A program made the position numbers and the translations under genes. From NCBI RefSeq assembly GCF_900106785.1, contig NZ_LT629844.1, positions 503,105 to 567,104 of the forward strand: a stretch of DNA of 64,000 nt, given 5' to 3'. Each line of letters begins with the position of its first letter. The first letter of the stretch is position 1. Shown here piece after piece: positions 33,221-41,700 of the stretch. The stretch is from Prevotellamassilia timonensis. GTDB lineage: Bacteria; Bacteroidota; Bacteroidia; Bacteroidales; Bacteroidaceae. The notes below the pieces were generated by a model. The model did not search any database. It was not told the DNA's origin and saw only the letters and a program-made list of their open reading frames with translations.

Positions 33221-33664
33221 TTAGAGTTTGTCCTTGATGTAAGCGTCGAAAAGCGAGGTTAGCTCCTTTGCCTTGTCGAGGTCGGATGGTCGCATCCACT
33301 CGATGACATCAGTGAGCACAGCGATGCGGTCGGCGATGCCCACCTCTTGCTCCATGTTTCGTATTGCTGATGTGAGCTTCACGATAGTGTCAGCCTGCTT
33401 AGCATCAGGGTATCGTTGTCCCTCTGGTTTGAGCTGTATTGCGTTGTTGACTTCGGCTACCTGACGATAGAGGCTTTGTACCTGCTCACGTCGTGTTAGC
33501 GTGAGTCCGACCTTCTGTTCCTCCCATTTGCCGCCGCGGCACCAGTTTGAGACTGTGACGCGTGACACTCCCACACGGTCGGCAATCTCCTGCTGTGTGA
33601 GGTTTTCTCGGAGATAAAGCGTGCGAGCCCACTCTTTTTTCTGTGTATTGGTTAAATCTGCCAT
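33221..33664 (-). CDS. Terminase small subunit-like protein (Mu gp27-like)
   Basis: 147 aa. An N-terminal helix-turn-helix (LTQQEIADRVGVSRVTVSNWCRGGKWEEQ) and a helical C-terminus (AEVNNAIQLKPEGQRYPDAKQADTIVKLTSAI). It recognises phage DNA to start packaging. First gene of the leftward late block, 7 nt before the large subunit, divergent from the head-protease gene. Confidence 0.8.
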   Translation of the reverse strand: MADLTNTQKKEWARTLYLRENLTQQEIADRVGVSRVTVSNWCRGGKWEEQKVGLTLTRREQVQSLYRQVAEVNNAIQLKPEGQRYPDAKQADTIVKLTSAIRNMEQEVGIADRIAVLTDVIEWMRPSDLDKAKELTSLFDAYIKDKL

Positions 33665-33699
33665 TGAAAAATCTGTTTATAATGTGAATAAATGCAGTG

Positions 33700-33832
33700 C
33701 AAAATTACCGTGAAAAGGAGTGAATCCGAGCGAGTGAAAAGCATGATGACAAGTTGCGGCGTTATGATGCCGGCATAACGTTTCATGATAAAACAGGGGG
33801 TATGGAATGAGGTTGGAAAGCCATTAACTTTG
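33700..33832. promoter_or_regulatory. Divergent late promoters
   Basis: Minus-strand TAATTTTG at 33707-33700 faces the leftward head block. Plus-strand TAACTTTG at 33825-33832 faces the protease-capsid-tail block. Neither has a usual -33 box, which fits activator-dependent late promoters. The plus box resembles TAACTTTG at 50749-50756, and both are preceded by a GGAA.G sequence. Confidence 0.5.
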
Positions 33833-33873
33833 CAACCGCAACATGGGCAAACTGCCCGACAAAGAAGGAGACA

Positions 33874-34917
33874 ATGAGCAAATATTTCAATATCAAGAAA
33901 GCGGCGAGCGTGAGCACCATCTACATGTATGGCGACATCGGCTACGAGGTGGCGAGCGGGCAGATAGCCGCCGAGCTGGCAGCCTGCGCCGAGGAGAGTG
34001 AGCGTATAGACATCCGCATCAACTCGAACGGCGGCGACGTGTTCAGCGGTATAGCCATCTACAACGCCATCCGCCAGAGCAATGCAGACATACGTCTTTA
34101 CGTGGACGGTGTGGCGGCGAGCATGGCGAGCGTGATAGCGCTGTGCGGCAAGCCAGTGGAGATGAGCCGGTATGCGCGTCTGATGCTTCACAGCGTGAGC
34201 GGTGGCTGCTACGGCAACAAGCAAGAGATGGCGAAGTGCATCGCGGAGATAGAGAGCCTGGAGGACAGTCTGGGCGAGATGTACGCCCAACGCATGGGCA
34301 TGAGCAAAGAAGAAGTGAAAGCCCAATACTTTGACGGGACAGACCACTGGCTGACGGCGCAGGAGGCCCTGCAGATGGGTCTGATAGACGGCATTTATGA
34401 TGCGGACCCCGTGGCTGAGGACAGCACTCCAGAGGAGATATACACAACATTCAACAACCGGCTCAGGAACGAGCCACAAAAAGCGAACGATATGACATTA
34501 GAAGAACTGAAGAAACAGGCGCAGTTTAAGGACTGCAAGAGTGATGAAGAAGTGGTGGCGAGGGCTCAGCACTATGCGACCCTTGCCGGCAAGGCACAGA
34601 CCTTGGAGGACGAGAACAAAGAGCTGAAGACGAAGCTGAAGGGCTTTGAGGACAAAGCCGAGGCAGACGCAGAGGCTGAGCGCAAGGAACTGTTGGACGC
34701 AGCTGAGCAGGACGGCCGCATCAATGCTGAAAGCCGCCCGACCTTCGAGAACATTCTGAAGGGAAACATGGCCGAGGGCAAGAAGGTGCTTTCCGCACTG
34801 ACCCCGAAGCGCAAGGTGATGAACGACCTTCATGTGCAGCCCGGCGTGAGCGACGGCCCATGGGAGCAGCGCCAGAAGCAAATCAGGGAAGCGCGCATGA
34901 AGCGCCAGTTCCAGTAA
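33874..34917 (+). CDS. ClpP-like head-maturation protease with C-terminal scaffold
   Basis: 347 aa. Residues 1-200 are an S14 (ClpP-type) protease: INSNGGDVFSGIAIYNAIR, nucleophile Ser83 in DGVAASMASVIA, His106 in RLMLHSVSGG. Residues about 207-347 are a charged coiled coil (LEDENKELKTKLKGFEDKAEADAEAERKEL) with a basic C-terminus, typical of scaffold. The protease frees the scaffold during capsid maturation. An internal ATG at 34492 may make the scaffold separately. Confidence 0.9.
   Translation: MSKYFNIKKAASVSTIYMYGDIGYEVASGQIAAELAACAEESERIDIRINSNGGDVFSGIAIYNAIRQSNADIRLYVDGVAASMASVIALCGKPVEMSRYARLMLHSVSGGCYGNKQEMAKCIAEIESLEDSLGEMYAQRMGMSKEEVKAQYFDGTDHWLTAQEALQMGLIDGIYDADPVAEDSTPEEIYTTFNNRLRNEPQKANDMTLEELKKQAQFKDCKSDEEVVARAQHYATLAGKAQTLEDENKELKTKLKGFEDKAEADAEAERKELLDAAEQDGRINAESRPTFENILKGNMAEGKKVLSALTPKRKVMNDLHVQPGVSDGPWEQRQKQIREARMKRQFQ
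34492..34917 (+). CDS. Possible nested scaffold protein from an internal start
   Basis: Same frame as the protease, starting MTLEELKKQAQF, 141 aa. The context GAACGATATG matches the start contexts of the MuB-like (23205) and ATPase (24093) genes, AAACGATATG. It falls exactly at the domain junction. In Mu and lambda a scaffold is made this way from inside the protease gene. Confidence 0.5.
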   Translation: MTLEELKKQAQFKDCKSDEEVVARAQHYATLAGKAQTLEDENKELKTKLKGFEDKAEADAEAERKELLDAAEQDGRINAESRPTFENILKGNMAEGKKVLSALTPKRKVMNDLHVQPGVSDGPWEQRQKQIREARMKRQFQ

Positions 34918-34954
34918 AGGACGAGAGACAGAAGAACCATAAAAAGGAAAACAA

Positions 34955-35914
34955 ATGGCAATAGTAGTAAAGAACACGAACTACAACGGCGAGGTGCTGG
35001 AGCGCATCCTGACCGTTGCGACCACGGGCAACGAGCTTGTGGACAAGGGACTCATCATGGTGATTCCCGGTGTGGAAAAGAAAATCAGCGTGCCACGCCT
35101 AAAGGCGGGCAAGATGCTGCAGAAGCGCAAGGAAGACCCTCAGAAGAGCGATGCCCAGGGCGACTTCAATTACAGCGAGCAGACCTTGGAGCCCCACGAC
35201 TTCATGGCGTTCACGGTGTTTAACCCACGAGCTTTTGAGCAGATATGGAGAAAGTGGCAGCCTAAGGGCAACCTGGTGTTTGCGGAACTTCCTCCCGAGG
35301 CCCAGAACGCTCTTCTGGAGGCGCTGTCGAAGCAGGTGCAGTTTGAGCTTGGCAACCTGTTTGTGAACGGCGAGTATGTGAGCGGCGGCACCGACGACCA
35401 GCTGATGGACGGCATATTGACGCAAGCAGCCAAGGCAAGCGACGTAATTGTGGTGAACCCTGAGGGCCCCACCTCGATGATAGACCGCTTGTATGCTGTG
35501 CGCAACGCCATCCCCAAGGCGATGCGCGAGAACCCGAACCTGCGCATTCTGATGAGCGTTGACGACTTTGACCAGTACGACAAGGAACTGACAGAGCGCG
35601 AGCACAAGAACTCTAACGAGAGCGAGGTGAACAGCAAGCGCTTCAAGGGCATCGCCATCGAGACTGTGGCCGCCTGGCCTGACTCGCTCATCATGGCGAC
35701 GCTGTGCTCGCCCGATGCGGACGGCAACTTCTTCGCTGCGGTGAACCTTCAGGACGACGAGAACGTGATCCAGATAGACAAGCTGAGCAACCCATCGGAG
35801 CTGTACTTCTTCAAGCTGCTGATGAAGGCCGACACGAACGTTGGCTTCGGCGAGGAGATTGTGGTGATGGACTGGAGAAAGACCAAGAAGTTCAATTACG
35901 TGCCCGAGGGATAG
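34955..35914 (+). CDS. Major capsid protein
   Basis: 319 aa. Position directly after the protease/scaffold, size, and HK97-like features support it: N-arm MAIVVKNTNYNGEVLERILTVA, E-loop-like region with KRKEDPQKSDAQGDFNYSEQTLEP, and a C-terminal domain with NPNLRILMSVDDFDQYDKEL. It forms the icosahedral shell. Leader AACCATAAAAAGGAAAACAAATG resembles other phage leaders. Confidence 0.8.
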   Translation: MAIVVKNTNYNGEVLERILTVATTGNELVDKGLIMVIPGVEKKISVPRLKAGKMLQKRKEDPQKSDAQGDFNYSEQTLEPHDFMAFTVFNPRAFEQIWRKWQPKGNLVFAELPPEAQNALLEALSKQVQFELGNLFVNGEYVSGGTDDQLMDGILTQAAKASDVIVVNPEGPTSMIDRLYAVRNAIPKAMRENPNLRILMSVDDFDQYDKELTEREHKNSNESEVNSKRFKGIAIETVAAWPDSLIMATLCSPDADGNFFAAVNLQDDENVIQIDKLSNPSELYFFKLLMKADTNVGFGEEIVVMDWRKTKKFNYVPEG

Positions 35915-35987
35915 AAACTGGGAACGGCGGAGTGCGTGGAACCGCCTCCGCCCAGGTAACAAATACAACTAAAATAAAAAAAAGATT

Positions 35988-36152
35988 ATGGCAGAGAAAA
36001 AGACAGTGAGTGTGAATGTCGTGGCAAAGTTTCGCGACAAGGAAGACCTGAGCGTGGTGCACGAGGCAGGTGAGGTGCTTGAATTTGAGCTGGATCGTGC
36101 CCATGACGTTGTGGAACGCGGTTTAGCAGAGTATGCTGACCCCATCGGCTAG
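35988..36152 (+). CDS. Small head-associated protein, 54 aa
   Basis: ATG 35988 to TAG 36152: MAEKKTVSVNVVAKFRDKED followed by a short domain ending in GLAEYADPIG. The pattern (strand, RDKED, then EVLEFELDRAHDVVERGLAEY) is typical of small phage proteins placed after the capsid gene, probably in head decoration or joining. It ends 3 nt before the amidase gene. Confidence 0.65.
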   Translation: MAEKKTVSVNVVAKFRDKEDLSVVHEAGEVLEFELDRAHDVVERGLAEYADPIG

Positions 36153-36155
36153 GCT

Positions 36156-36626
36156 ATGGCAAGGATGAAATATCTGGTGCTGCACTGCACAGCCACGCCA
36201 GAAGGTCGTGAGGTAAGCTCTAAAGAGATACGCCACTGGCACACTGACCCGGTGAAGAAGGGTGGCAGGGGCTGGAAGCAGGTGGGGTACACCGATTTGT
36301 TCCATCTGGACGGAACAGTGGAGCGTCTGGTGAAGAACAACGAGGATGCGGAGGTGGACCCCTGGGAGGTGACGAACGGTGCTGCGGGCTATAACTCGGT
36401 GAGCCGCCATGTGGTGTATGCCGGCGGTCTGGCAAAGGACGGCAAGACGGCCAAGGACACGCGCACGGCGGCACAGCTGAAGGCTATGACTGACTACGTG
36501 AGGAACTTTCATGAAAGGTTCCCACAGATCAAGATTGTGGGTCACCGTGACCTGCCAGGCGTGACTAAAGCCTGCCCGAGTTTTGACGTGAAGGCATGGT
36601 TAGAGAGCATCGGCATCAGGCAGTAA
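36156..36626 (+). CDS. N-acetylmuramoyl-L-alanine amidase (endolysin)
   Basis: 156 aa Amidase_2 domain, as in T7 lysozyme. Zinc ligands are in place: His10 in LVLHCTATPEG, a central His in SVSRHVVYAGGL, and Cys in GVTKACPSFD, with GHRDLPG before it. It cuts peptidoglycan at lysis. There is no signal peptide, so export needs the holin-like product of the next gene. Confidence 0.9.
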   Translation: MARMKYLVLHCTATPEGREVSSKEIRHWHTDPVKKGGRGWKQVGYTDLFHLDGTVERLVKNNEDAEVDPWEVTNGAAGYNSVSRHVVYAGGLAKDGKTAKDTRTAAQLKAMTDYVRNFHERFPQIKIVGHRDLPGVTKACPSFDVKAWLESIGIRQ

Positions 36627-36672
36627 GGAGAGTGTGAAAACAGAGTAAATAACGAATAAAGAGAAAACAAGG

Positions 36673-37146
36673 ATGGCGGACACAGTAATCATGCAAATCC
36701 TGCAGTGGGCTATACCCTCGGGCGGCATAGGTGCCGCCATCGCTTGGGTTGCGAACCGCAAGGTGAAGGAGGCCGAGACGGCGAAGAGCGTGCATGACAC
36801 CTACAAGGTGATGTACGAAGACGTATCGACGCTGCTTGTTGAAACTCAGAAGAAATATGAAGAGACGACAAAGATCACTGAGAAACTGGTGGCAGAAAAC
36901 AACCTCACGCGGCGTGCTGTCAACCGTCTGTCGCGTGCCATTGAGGCTATTCAGCTATGTCCTCACAGGGCTGCTTGTCCTGTCAGCAGCGAGCTGCAGC
37001 TCGACGAGACAGACGGTGAGGTCGGAAAACAAAGTGTCGGCAAGCGCAGTGCGAAAGGACAGCGCAAGCGCCGCAACGAGCGTGATGAAGGCGTGGTGGA
37101 CGGCACCGGTGAAGGCGGACACGGCATTGCTGGAGATAGCGCTTGA
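36673..37146 (+). CDS. Holin-like protein with one N-terminal membrane helix and a coiled coil
   Basis: 157 aa. One hydrophobic helix at about 6-27 (IMQILQWAIPSGGIGAAIAWVA), then a long coiled coil (SVHDTYKVMYEDVSTLLVETQKKYEETTKITEKL) and a charged tail. It lies between the endolysin and the spanin-like gene. The 3' 212 nt also encode the start of the spanin-like protein in another frame, so the basic tail may be partly a by-product of overlap. Confidence 0.55.
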   Translation: MADTVIMQILQWAIPSGGIGAAIAWVANRKVKEAETAKSVHDTYKVMYEDVSTLLVETQKKYEETTKITEKLVAENNLTRRAVNRLSRAIEAIQLCPHRAACPVSSELQLDETDGEVGKQSVGKRSAKGQRKRRNERDEGVVDGTGEGGHGIAGDSA

Positions 37147-37507
37147 CTCCGGTCTGTGGCGACTGCCTGAAGGAGCGAGCTATGCTGCGAGCTCTGGCCG
37201 TGCGCACGTGAAGGCGAGTGTGAAGCAGAACACGGGCGGCAAGCCTCCTACCCTGGTGATAGAGAGCGGCTGCGACAGTTTGGCGCGTCTGTGTGCGTAT
37301 TATGAGGCGGAGAACGAGCGCCTGAGCGTGAAGAACGCTCATCTTCAGGACAGTGCTCAAACGGCGGTTGAAGAACGTTCGAAAGAGCGAGGGCTGTGGT
37401 GGGTGGACTGGTGTGTATTTATTGCAGGCGGAATAGTCTGCACGGTAATAACAATTTTAACAATGAAGATTTATGAACGATTTTATGTACGGCCTGGCGG
37501 TCGTTAA
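36935..37507 (+). CDS. Unimolecular-spanin-like lipoprotein
   Basis: 190 aa from GTG 36935. The N-terminus (MPLRLFSYVLTGLLVLSAASC) is a lipoprotein signal with lipobox SAASC. A periplasmic stretch with coiled-coil potential (AYYEAENERLSVKNAHL) follows, and then a C-terminal membrane helix (WVDWCVFIAGGIVCTVITILTM). Outer-membrane lipid at one end and inner-membrane helix at the other is the plan of u-spanins such as T1 gp11, which fuse the two membranes at lysis. An earlier in-frame ATG at 36857 would give a long n-region. Confidence 0.65.
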   Translation: MPLRLFSYVLTGLLVLSAASCSSTRQTVRSENKVSASAVRKDSASAATSVMKAWWTAPVKADTALLEIALDSGLWRLPEGASYAASSGRAHVKASVKQNTGGKPPTLVIESGCDSLARLCAYYEAENERLSVKNAHLQDSAQTAVEERSKERGLWWVDWCVFIAGGIVCTVITILTMKIYERFYVRPGGR

Positions 37508-37952
37508 GGTAGGCGAAAAAAAGCTTGGCTACATCGAGGAAAACAGCTTCAAGCTGAACGGTGCGAAGGGCGAGGTGACGAAGATCAACGCTGCCCAGAA
37601 GCATGGCGGCCCTGTGCTTGTGATTCCGAAGTCGAACGGCACGATAGCCCCGAGCTTTGACTTGATCCAGATGGACTACGAGAACATGGCAGCTCTGATG
37701 GGCGGTGTGGTGAAGAAGACGGCGGAGAAAGCGACGGGCTGGGAAGCTCCATCGGACCTGGTGCAGATAACGAGTCCACTAACGATACAGACGGACTCGT
37801 CGCACGAGATAAACATCCGGAAGGCTTTCATCTCGGCATACATTGACGGCGACCTGAACTTGGACAGTGTGTCGAAGGTGAAGGTTGAGGTTGAGGTGAT
37901 GATTCCGGACGACGGTAGCAAGCCTTACAGCATTGATGATGTGGCTGGATAG
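37473..37952 (+). CDS. Major tail tube protein
   Basis: 159 aa with a tail-tube-like beta pattern: GLAVVKVGEKKLGYIEENSFKLNGAKGEVTKINAAQKHG, then DLVQITSPLTIQTDSSHE and KVKVEVEVMIPDDG. Size and position (directly before the tail chaperones) fit. It overlaps the spanin-like gene by 35 nt. No sheath gene accompanies it. Confidence 0.7.
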   Translation: MNDFMYGLAVVKVGEKKLGYIEENSFKLNGAKGEVTKINAAQKHGGPVLVIPKSNGTIAPSFDLIQMDYENMAALMGGVVKKTAEKATGWEAPSDLVQITSPLTIQTDSSHEINIRKAFISAYIDGDLNLDSVSKVKVEVEVMIPDDGSKPYSIDDVAG

Positions 37953-37968
37953 ATAAACACCGAGAGCG

Positions 37969-38439
37969 ATGAAGGACAGCCATATTGAGAAGGAGGCAGC
38001 GGAGGCACTTTTGGACGTGGGTGTCTCCGTTCCTTTTAAGGAGTTGAAGCTGCCGTGGCGCAAGGAGGCGATACGTCTGCGTTTCAGGATGGGCCGTCCG
38101 CGTCTTGGCGGTCAGATACGTATAGCTCGTCTGTTTGCGGGCCTGAACGTGACTCACGCGGAGCTGGAGGCGATGACAGAGGCTGAGCGTCTGGCTTGGC
38201 TTGGGGAGCACGGGGGCACTGTGAGCCGGATTGTTGCTCTGACGATATGCAGGGGGAAGTGGAGCGGGCTGCTGCTGTCGGGCGTGGTGGCATGGTTGCT
38301 ACGCTGGTGGGTGGATGACGTTTGGCTTGAGGCTGCTTTCCGACGTTGGACGCTTCTGCTGGGCACGCGGGGTTTCGAGAGTATTATCGCATTGTCGGCG
38401 GCGACGAATCCGCTGAAGCCGACGATAGCGAGCCATTAA
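37969..38439 (+). CDS. Tail assembly chaperone, G-type product
   Basis: 156 aa, between the tube and tape-measure genes as in siphoviruses. Start region KDSHIEKEAAEALLDVGVSVPFKELKLPWRK. Most ribosomes end at 38439. A fraction should shift at 38370-38376 into the -1 frame and make the longer GT product. Confidence 0.75.
   Translation: MKDSHIEKEAAEALLDVGVSVPFKELKLPWRKEAIRLRFRMGRPRLGGQIRIARLFAGLNVTHAELEAMTEAERLAWLGEHGGTVSRIVALTICRGKWSGLLLSGVVAWLLRWWVDDVWLEAAFRRWTLLLGTRGFESIIALSAATNPLKPTIASH
38370..38376 (+). other. Programmed -1 frameshift site G_GGT_TTC
   Basis: In the frame of the chaperone gene the heptamer reads G GGT TTC, fitting X XXY YYZ. Slippage by -1 enters the open frame ending at 38699. 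The position, between tail tube and tape measure, is where long-tailed phages conserve such a site. Confidence 0.8.
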
Positions 38440-38699
38440 AGGAAGGGGAGTTAAGAACTAAGTATGAGGGTTCACATAGCCTCTTCGGTATGCTTTGGCA
38501 GGTGGCTCAGGCGACAGGCTGGAGCGTGGACTATATGCTGTGGGGTGTGAACTGGGAGACTCTGGTGCTGATGCTTGCCGATGCTCCGCGTTATGTGAAG
38601 GTGAAGGGCAAGGAAGATTCTGGGCCGTCGCGTAAAGTGAAAGGGAAGCGTACCGCTCAGGAGATCCTGGAGTGTTTTCAAACAAGACTGAAGAAATGA
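38376..38699 (+). CDS. T-part of the frameshifted tail chaperone (GT)
   Basis: After the shift the frame reads REYYRIVGGDESAEADDSEP through to LECFQTRLKK, 107 aa. The predicted GT fusion is about 243 aa. The T-part has an amphipathic segment (HSLFGMLWQVAQATGWSVDYMLWGVNWETL) that could contact the tape measure. It ends 1 nt before the tape-measure ATG. No convincing independent start exists: the frame otherwise opens only from a TTG at 38346. Confidence 0.75.
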   Translation, partial: REYYRIVGGDESAEADDSEPLKEGELRTKYEGSHSLFGMLWQVAQATGWSVDYMLWGVNWETLVLMLADAPRYVKVKGKEDSGPSRKVKGKRTAQEILECFQTRLKK

Positions 38700-38700
38700 C

Positions 38701-41700
38701 ATGAAAGCTGTAGAAGTAGAATTATTGATGAAAGGGAACCTTAGCCAGGGCATGTTAGATGCCCAGACTAAGGCTAATTTGCTTGATGAGTCCTTGAAAC
38801 GAGTCGGCATGACCATTGGCGGTGTGTTCACGGCACAGAAGGCTGTGGAATTTGTGAAAACAATGATCGATGTGCGCCAGGAAGTGGAAAACCTCAGTAT
38901 CTCGTTTGAAACATTGTTAGGCAGCAAGGACAAAGCTACGCAGTTCTTCGGTGAATTGCGTGAATATGCCGTGAACACACCGCTTATGCTCAATGATCTT
39001 GCAGGAGGAGCGCAAACTATGCTCGGATTCAACATCGAGGCGGAGAAGGTCATCCCGACACTAAAGCAGATTGGTGACATCTCCATGGGCGACCGTGACC
39101 GCTTCAACTCGCTTGTACTTGCATTTTCGCAAATGTCGGCTACGGGAAAACTGATGGGGCAAGATTTGCTCCAGATGATAAATGCCGGTTTCAATCCACT
39201 CGCTACCATATCGGAAAAAACTGGCAAAAGCATAGGACAACTCAAAGACGAAATGTCCGCTGGTGCTATCAGCTCTGAAATGGTGGCGCAAGCATTTGCA
39301 GACGCAACCGCAGAGGGTGGCAAATTTCATGGTATGCTGGATAAGCAAAGCAAAGGTTTGAAGGGACAAATCTCAAATTTGGAAGGTGCTATTGACAACA
39401 TGTTCAATGCCATGGGCGAAAAGAGTGAGGGTATTTTAACTGGTAGCGTTGAAGTGGCTTCTGAACTTGTAAAGAACTATGAAGCGGTAGGAAAAGCCCT
39501 TATGTCGCTTGTTGCGGTATATGGCAGTTATAAAACAGCTTTGATTGCAACACTGGCAGTACAGAAGGCTGCTTCTTTTGTTGAAAACATTCGCCTTGTG
39601 GCTATGTTCCGTAAAGAATTGGGACTTGCAACAGCTGCACAGCAAGCCTTCAATATAACAGCAAATGCCAATCCTTATGTGTTACTTGCAACTGTTATTT
39701 TGTCTGCTGCCGCTGCGCTGGTTATATATTCAAAGAATTGCTCTGCTGCCGCTGACGAGGCTCAACGTGCGGCTGACCGTGAGAAAGAACAGACAGATGC
39801 AATCAATGACAAAAAAGAAGCGATTGAAAAATGTATAAGCACCATAACAGATGAGAATCTAGCGGAACAAGACAAACTAGAAGCTCTAGAAAAACTAAAG
39901 AAATTGATGCCGTCAGTCTTTGAGAAATACAGGACCGAAAAGGAACTTATTGGCAAACTGACGGAGGCGCGCCGGGAATATAACGAGGAACTTCGTGAAG
40001 AACGTAATCTTAAAGGCGAAGGTAATTTAAAGGCAGATCAACAACGAGTGGCTGACTTAAAAAAATACCTCGAACTACGCAAAGAATATTATAAGACGGG
40101 ACGCTTGACTATGTCAGATTCTGATTATAATCTCTATCAGAACCTTGACAAGAAATATAATAAAGAAGTAAGGAACGTGCGTGGCACGTTTCAGACGTTC
40201 AACTCCGCTATAGAATCGTTGATTAAAGCTTCAGAGGGTACGGTGTGGAAAGATGTGCAGCAAGTGCGAACAGATAACCATAACAAGTTTATGGCAAAGT
40301 TGAATAGTATGAACGCAGAGACCGCTCAAAAGACTATCAACTTCTACAAAAATTGTATCTCCTCTGCGAACAAGCAAGGCAAGAAACTTGTAAAACTTCC
40401 AGGAGAGAGTGTTGCAACTAGTGTAGACGAATTGCAAAACCGCATCAAATCGGCCACTGCTCGTATGAAAAGCATACACGAGAATGCCTCTAAAGACTTC
40501 ATGAAAGATGCAAAAACCGCATGGACTAATGCACAGAATGAAGTAAATAAAGTCATAAAGAATCGCAACAATCGTTCCCTTTATCCTGATGAAGCGTCCT
40601 ATCTTGCAGCATTGCGCAAGGCACGCGATGAAGAAAAGAAGGCAAAGGCAAACTATGAGGCTGCAGGTGGTGACACATCAAAGAAAACAAAAAAGACAAC
40701 AAAAAAGACAAAGAACACAGGTCTTACACCTCAAGAAAAAGCTAATATAAAGGCTGCAGAGCAAGAAGAGAAAGGGCGTCAGGTAGAAGCGGCACAACGT
40801 AAACAAGAAGCGTCAGAAAAGCAAACCGAATTTGATTTGAAACAAGCGGAGATTGACGGCTTGCAAGAGGGTTTTGACAAGGAACTTGAAACGATAAATC
40901 TCAATTACGATAAACTTATCGAAGCGAACCGTTTGCGCCAGCAAGAATGGGTTGATGAACTTCAGAATATATCAGACCTCTCATTTGAACAGGCTCATCC
41001 TGACTGGAAGAAACAAGGGTTGAAGCGCCCAACTGTTACTGTGGATGATTTGAGTGCTGACCAAAAAAACTATCTGAAACAATATACTGAAGCCGCAAAC
41101 GCATACAAGCAAAATTCCGAAGCAAAGCTCTATCAGAATTTGCTCGCCAAGTACCAAGACTACGAGGAGCAGCGCAAGAGCATCCGCGAGAAGTTTGCTA
41201 AGGATCGTGCTCATATAGAGAAGGCTGTGGACGCAGAGGGGCGTCCTATAGGCGAGGATGTGAAGGAGCGTGCGTTGGCAGAGCTGGCGAAGCAGGAGCG
41301 TGCTGCGCTGAAGTCTGTGGACGAGGCTCAGCTGACGGAGCTGGGCAAGGAGAACAAGGTGCTTGTGGACTTGTTTGCTGACACTTCGGAGAAGAGTGTG
41401 GCTGAGGTGCAGAAGATAATAGACAGGACAAAGGTGCTGATGGACTATCTGCGTGGGACGAAGGACGCTGAGGGCACGGTTGTGATAAAGGACGGGAACG
41501 GAAAGACGGAGCGGAGGATTACGCAGAAGGATATGGCGGAGCTTGGTTTTTCGCCGGCTGAGCTGAAGGCTCTGGAGAAGAGCCCTGAGAAGCTGAAGGC
41601 TCTGACGGAGCAGTATGAGAAGCTGAAGAAGGAGGTGCTCGGTAAGAATCCGTTCAGGGCTCTGGCTGATGCGGTTGGGGAGCTGTTCAAGCACGGCGAG

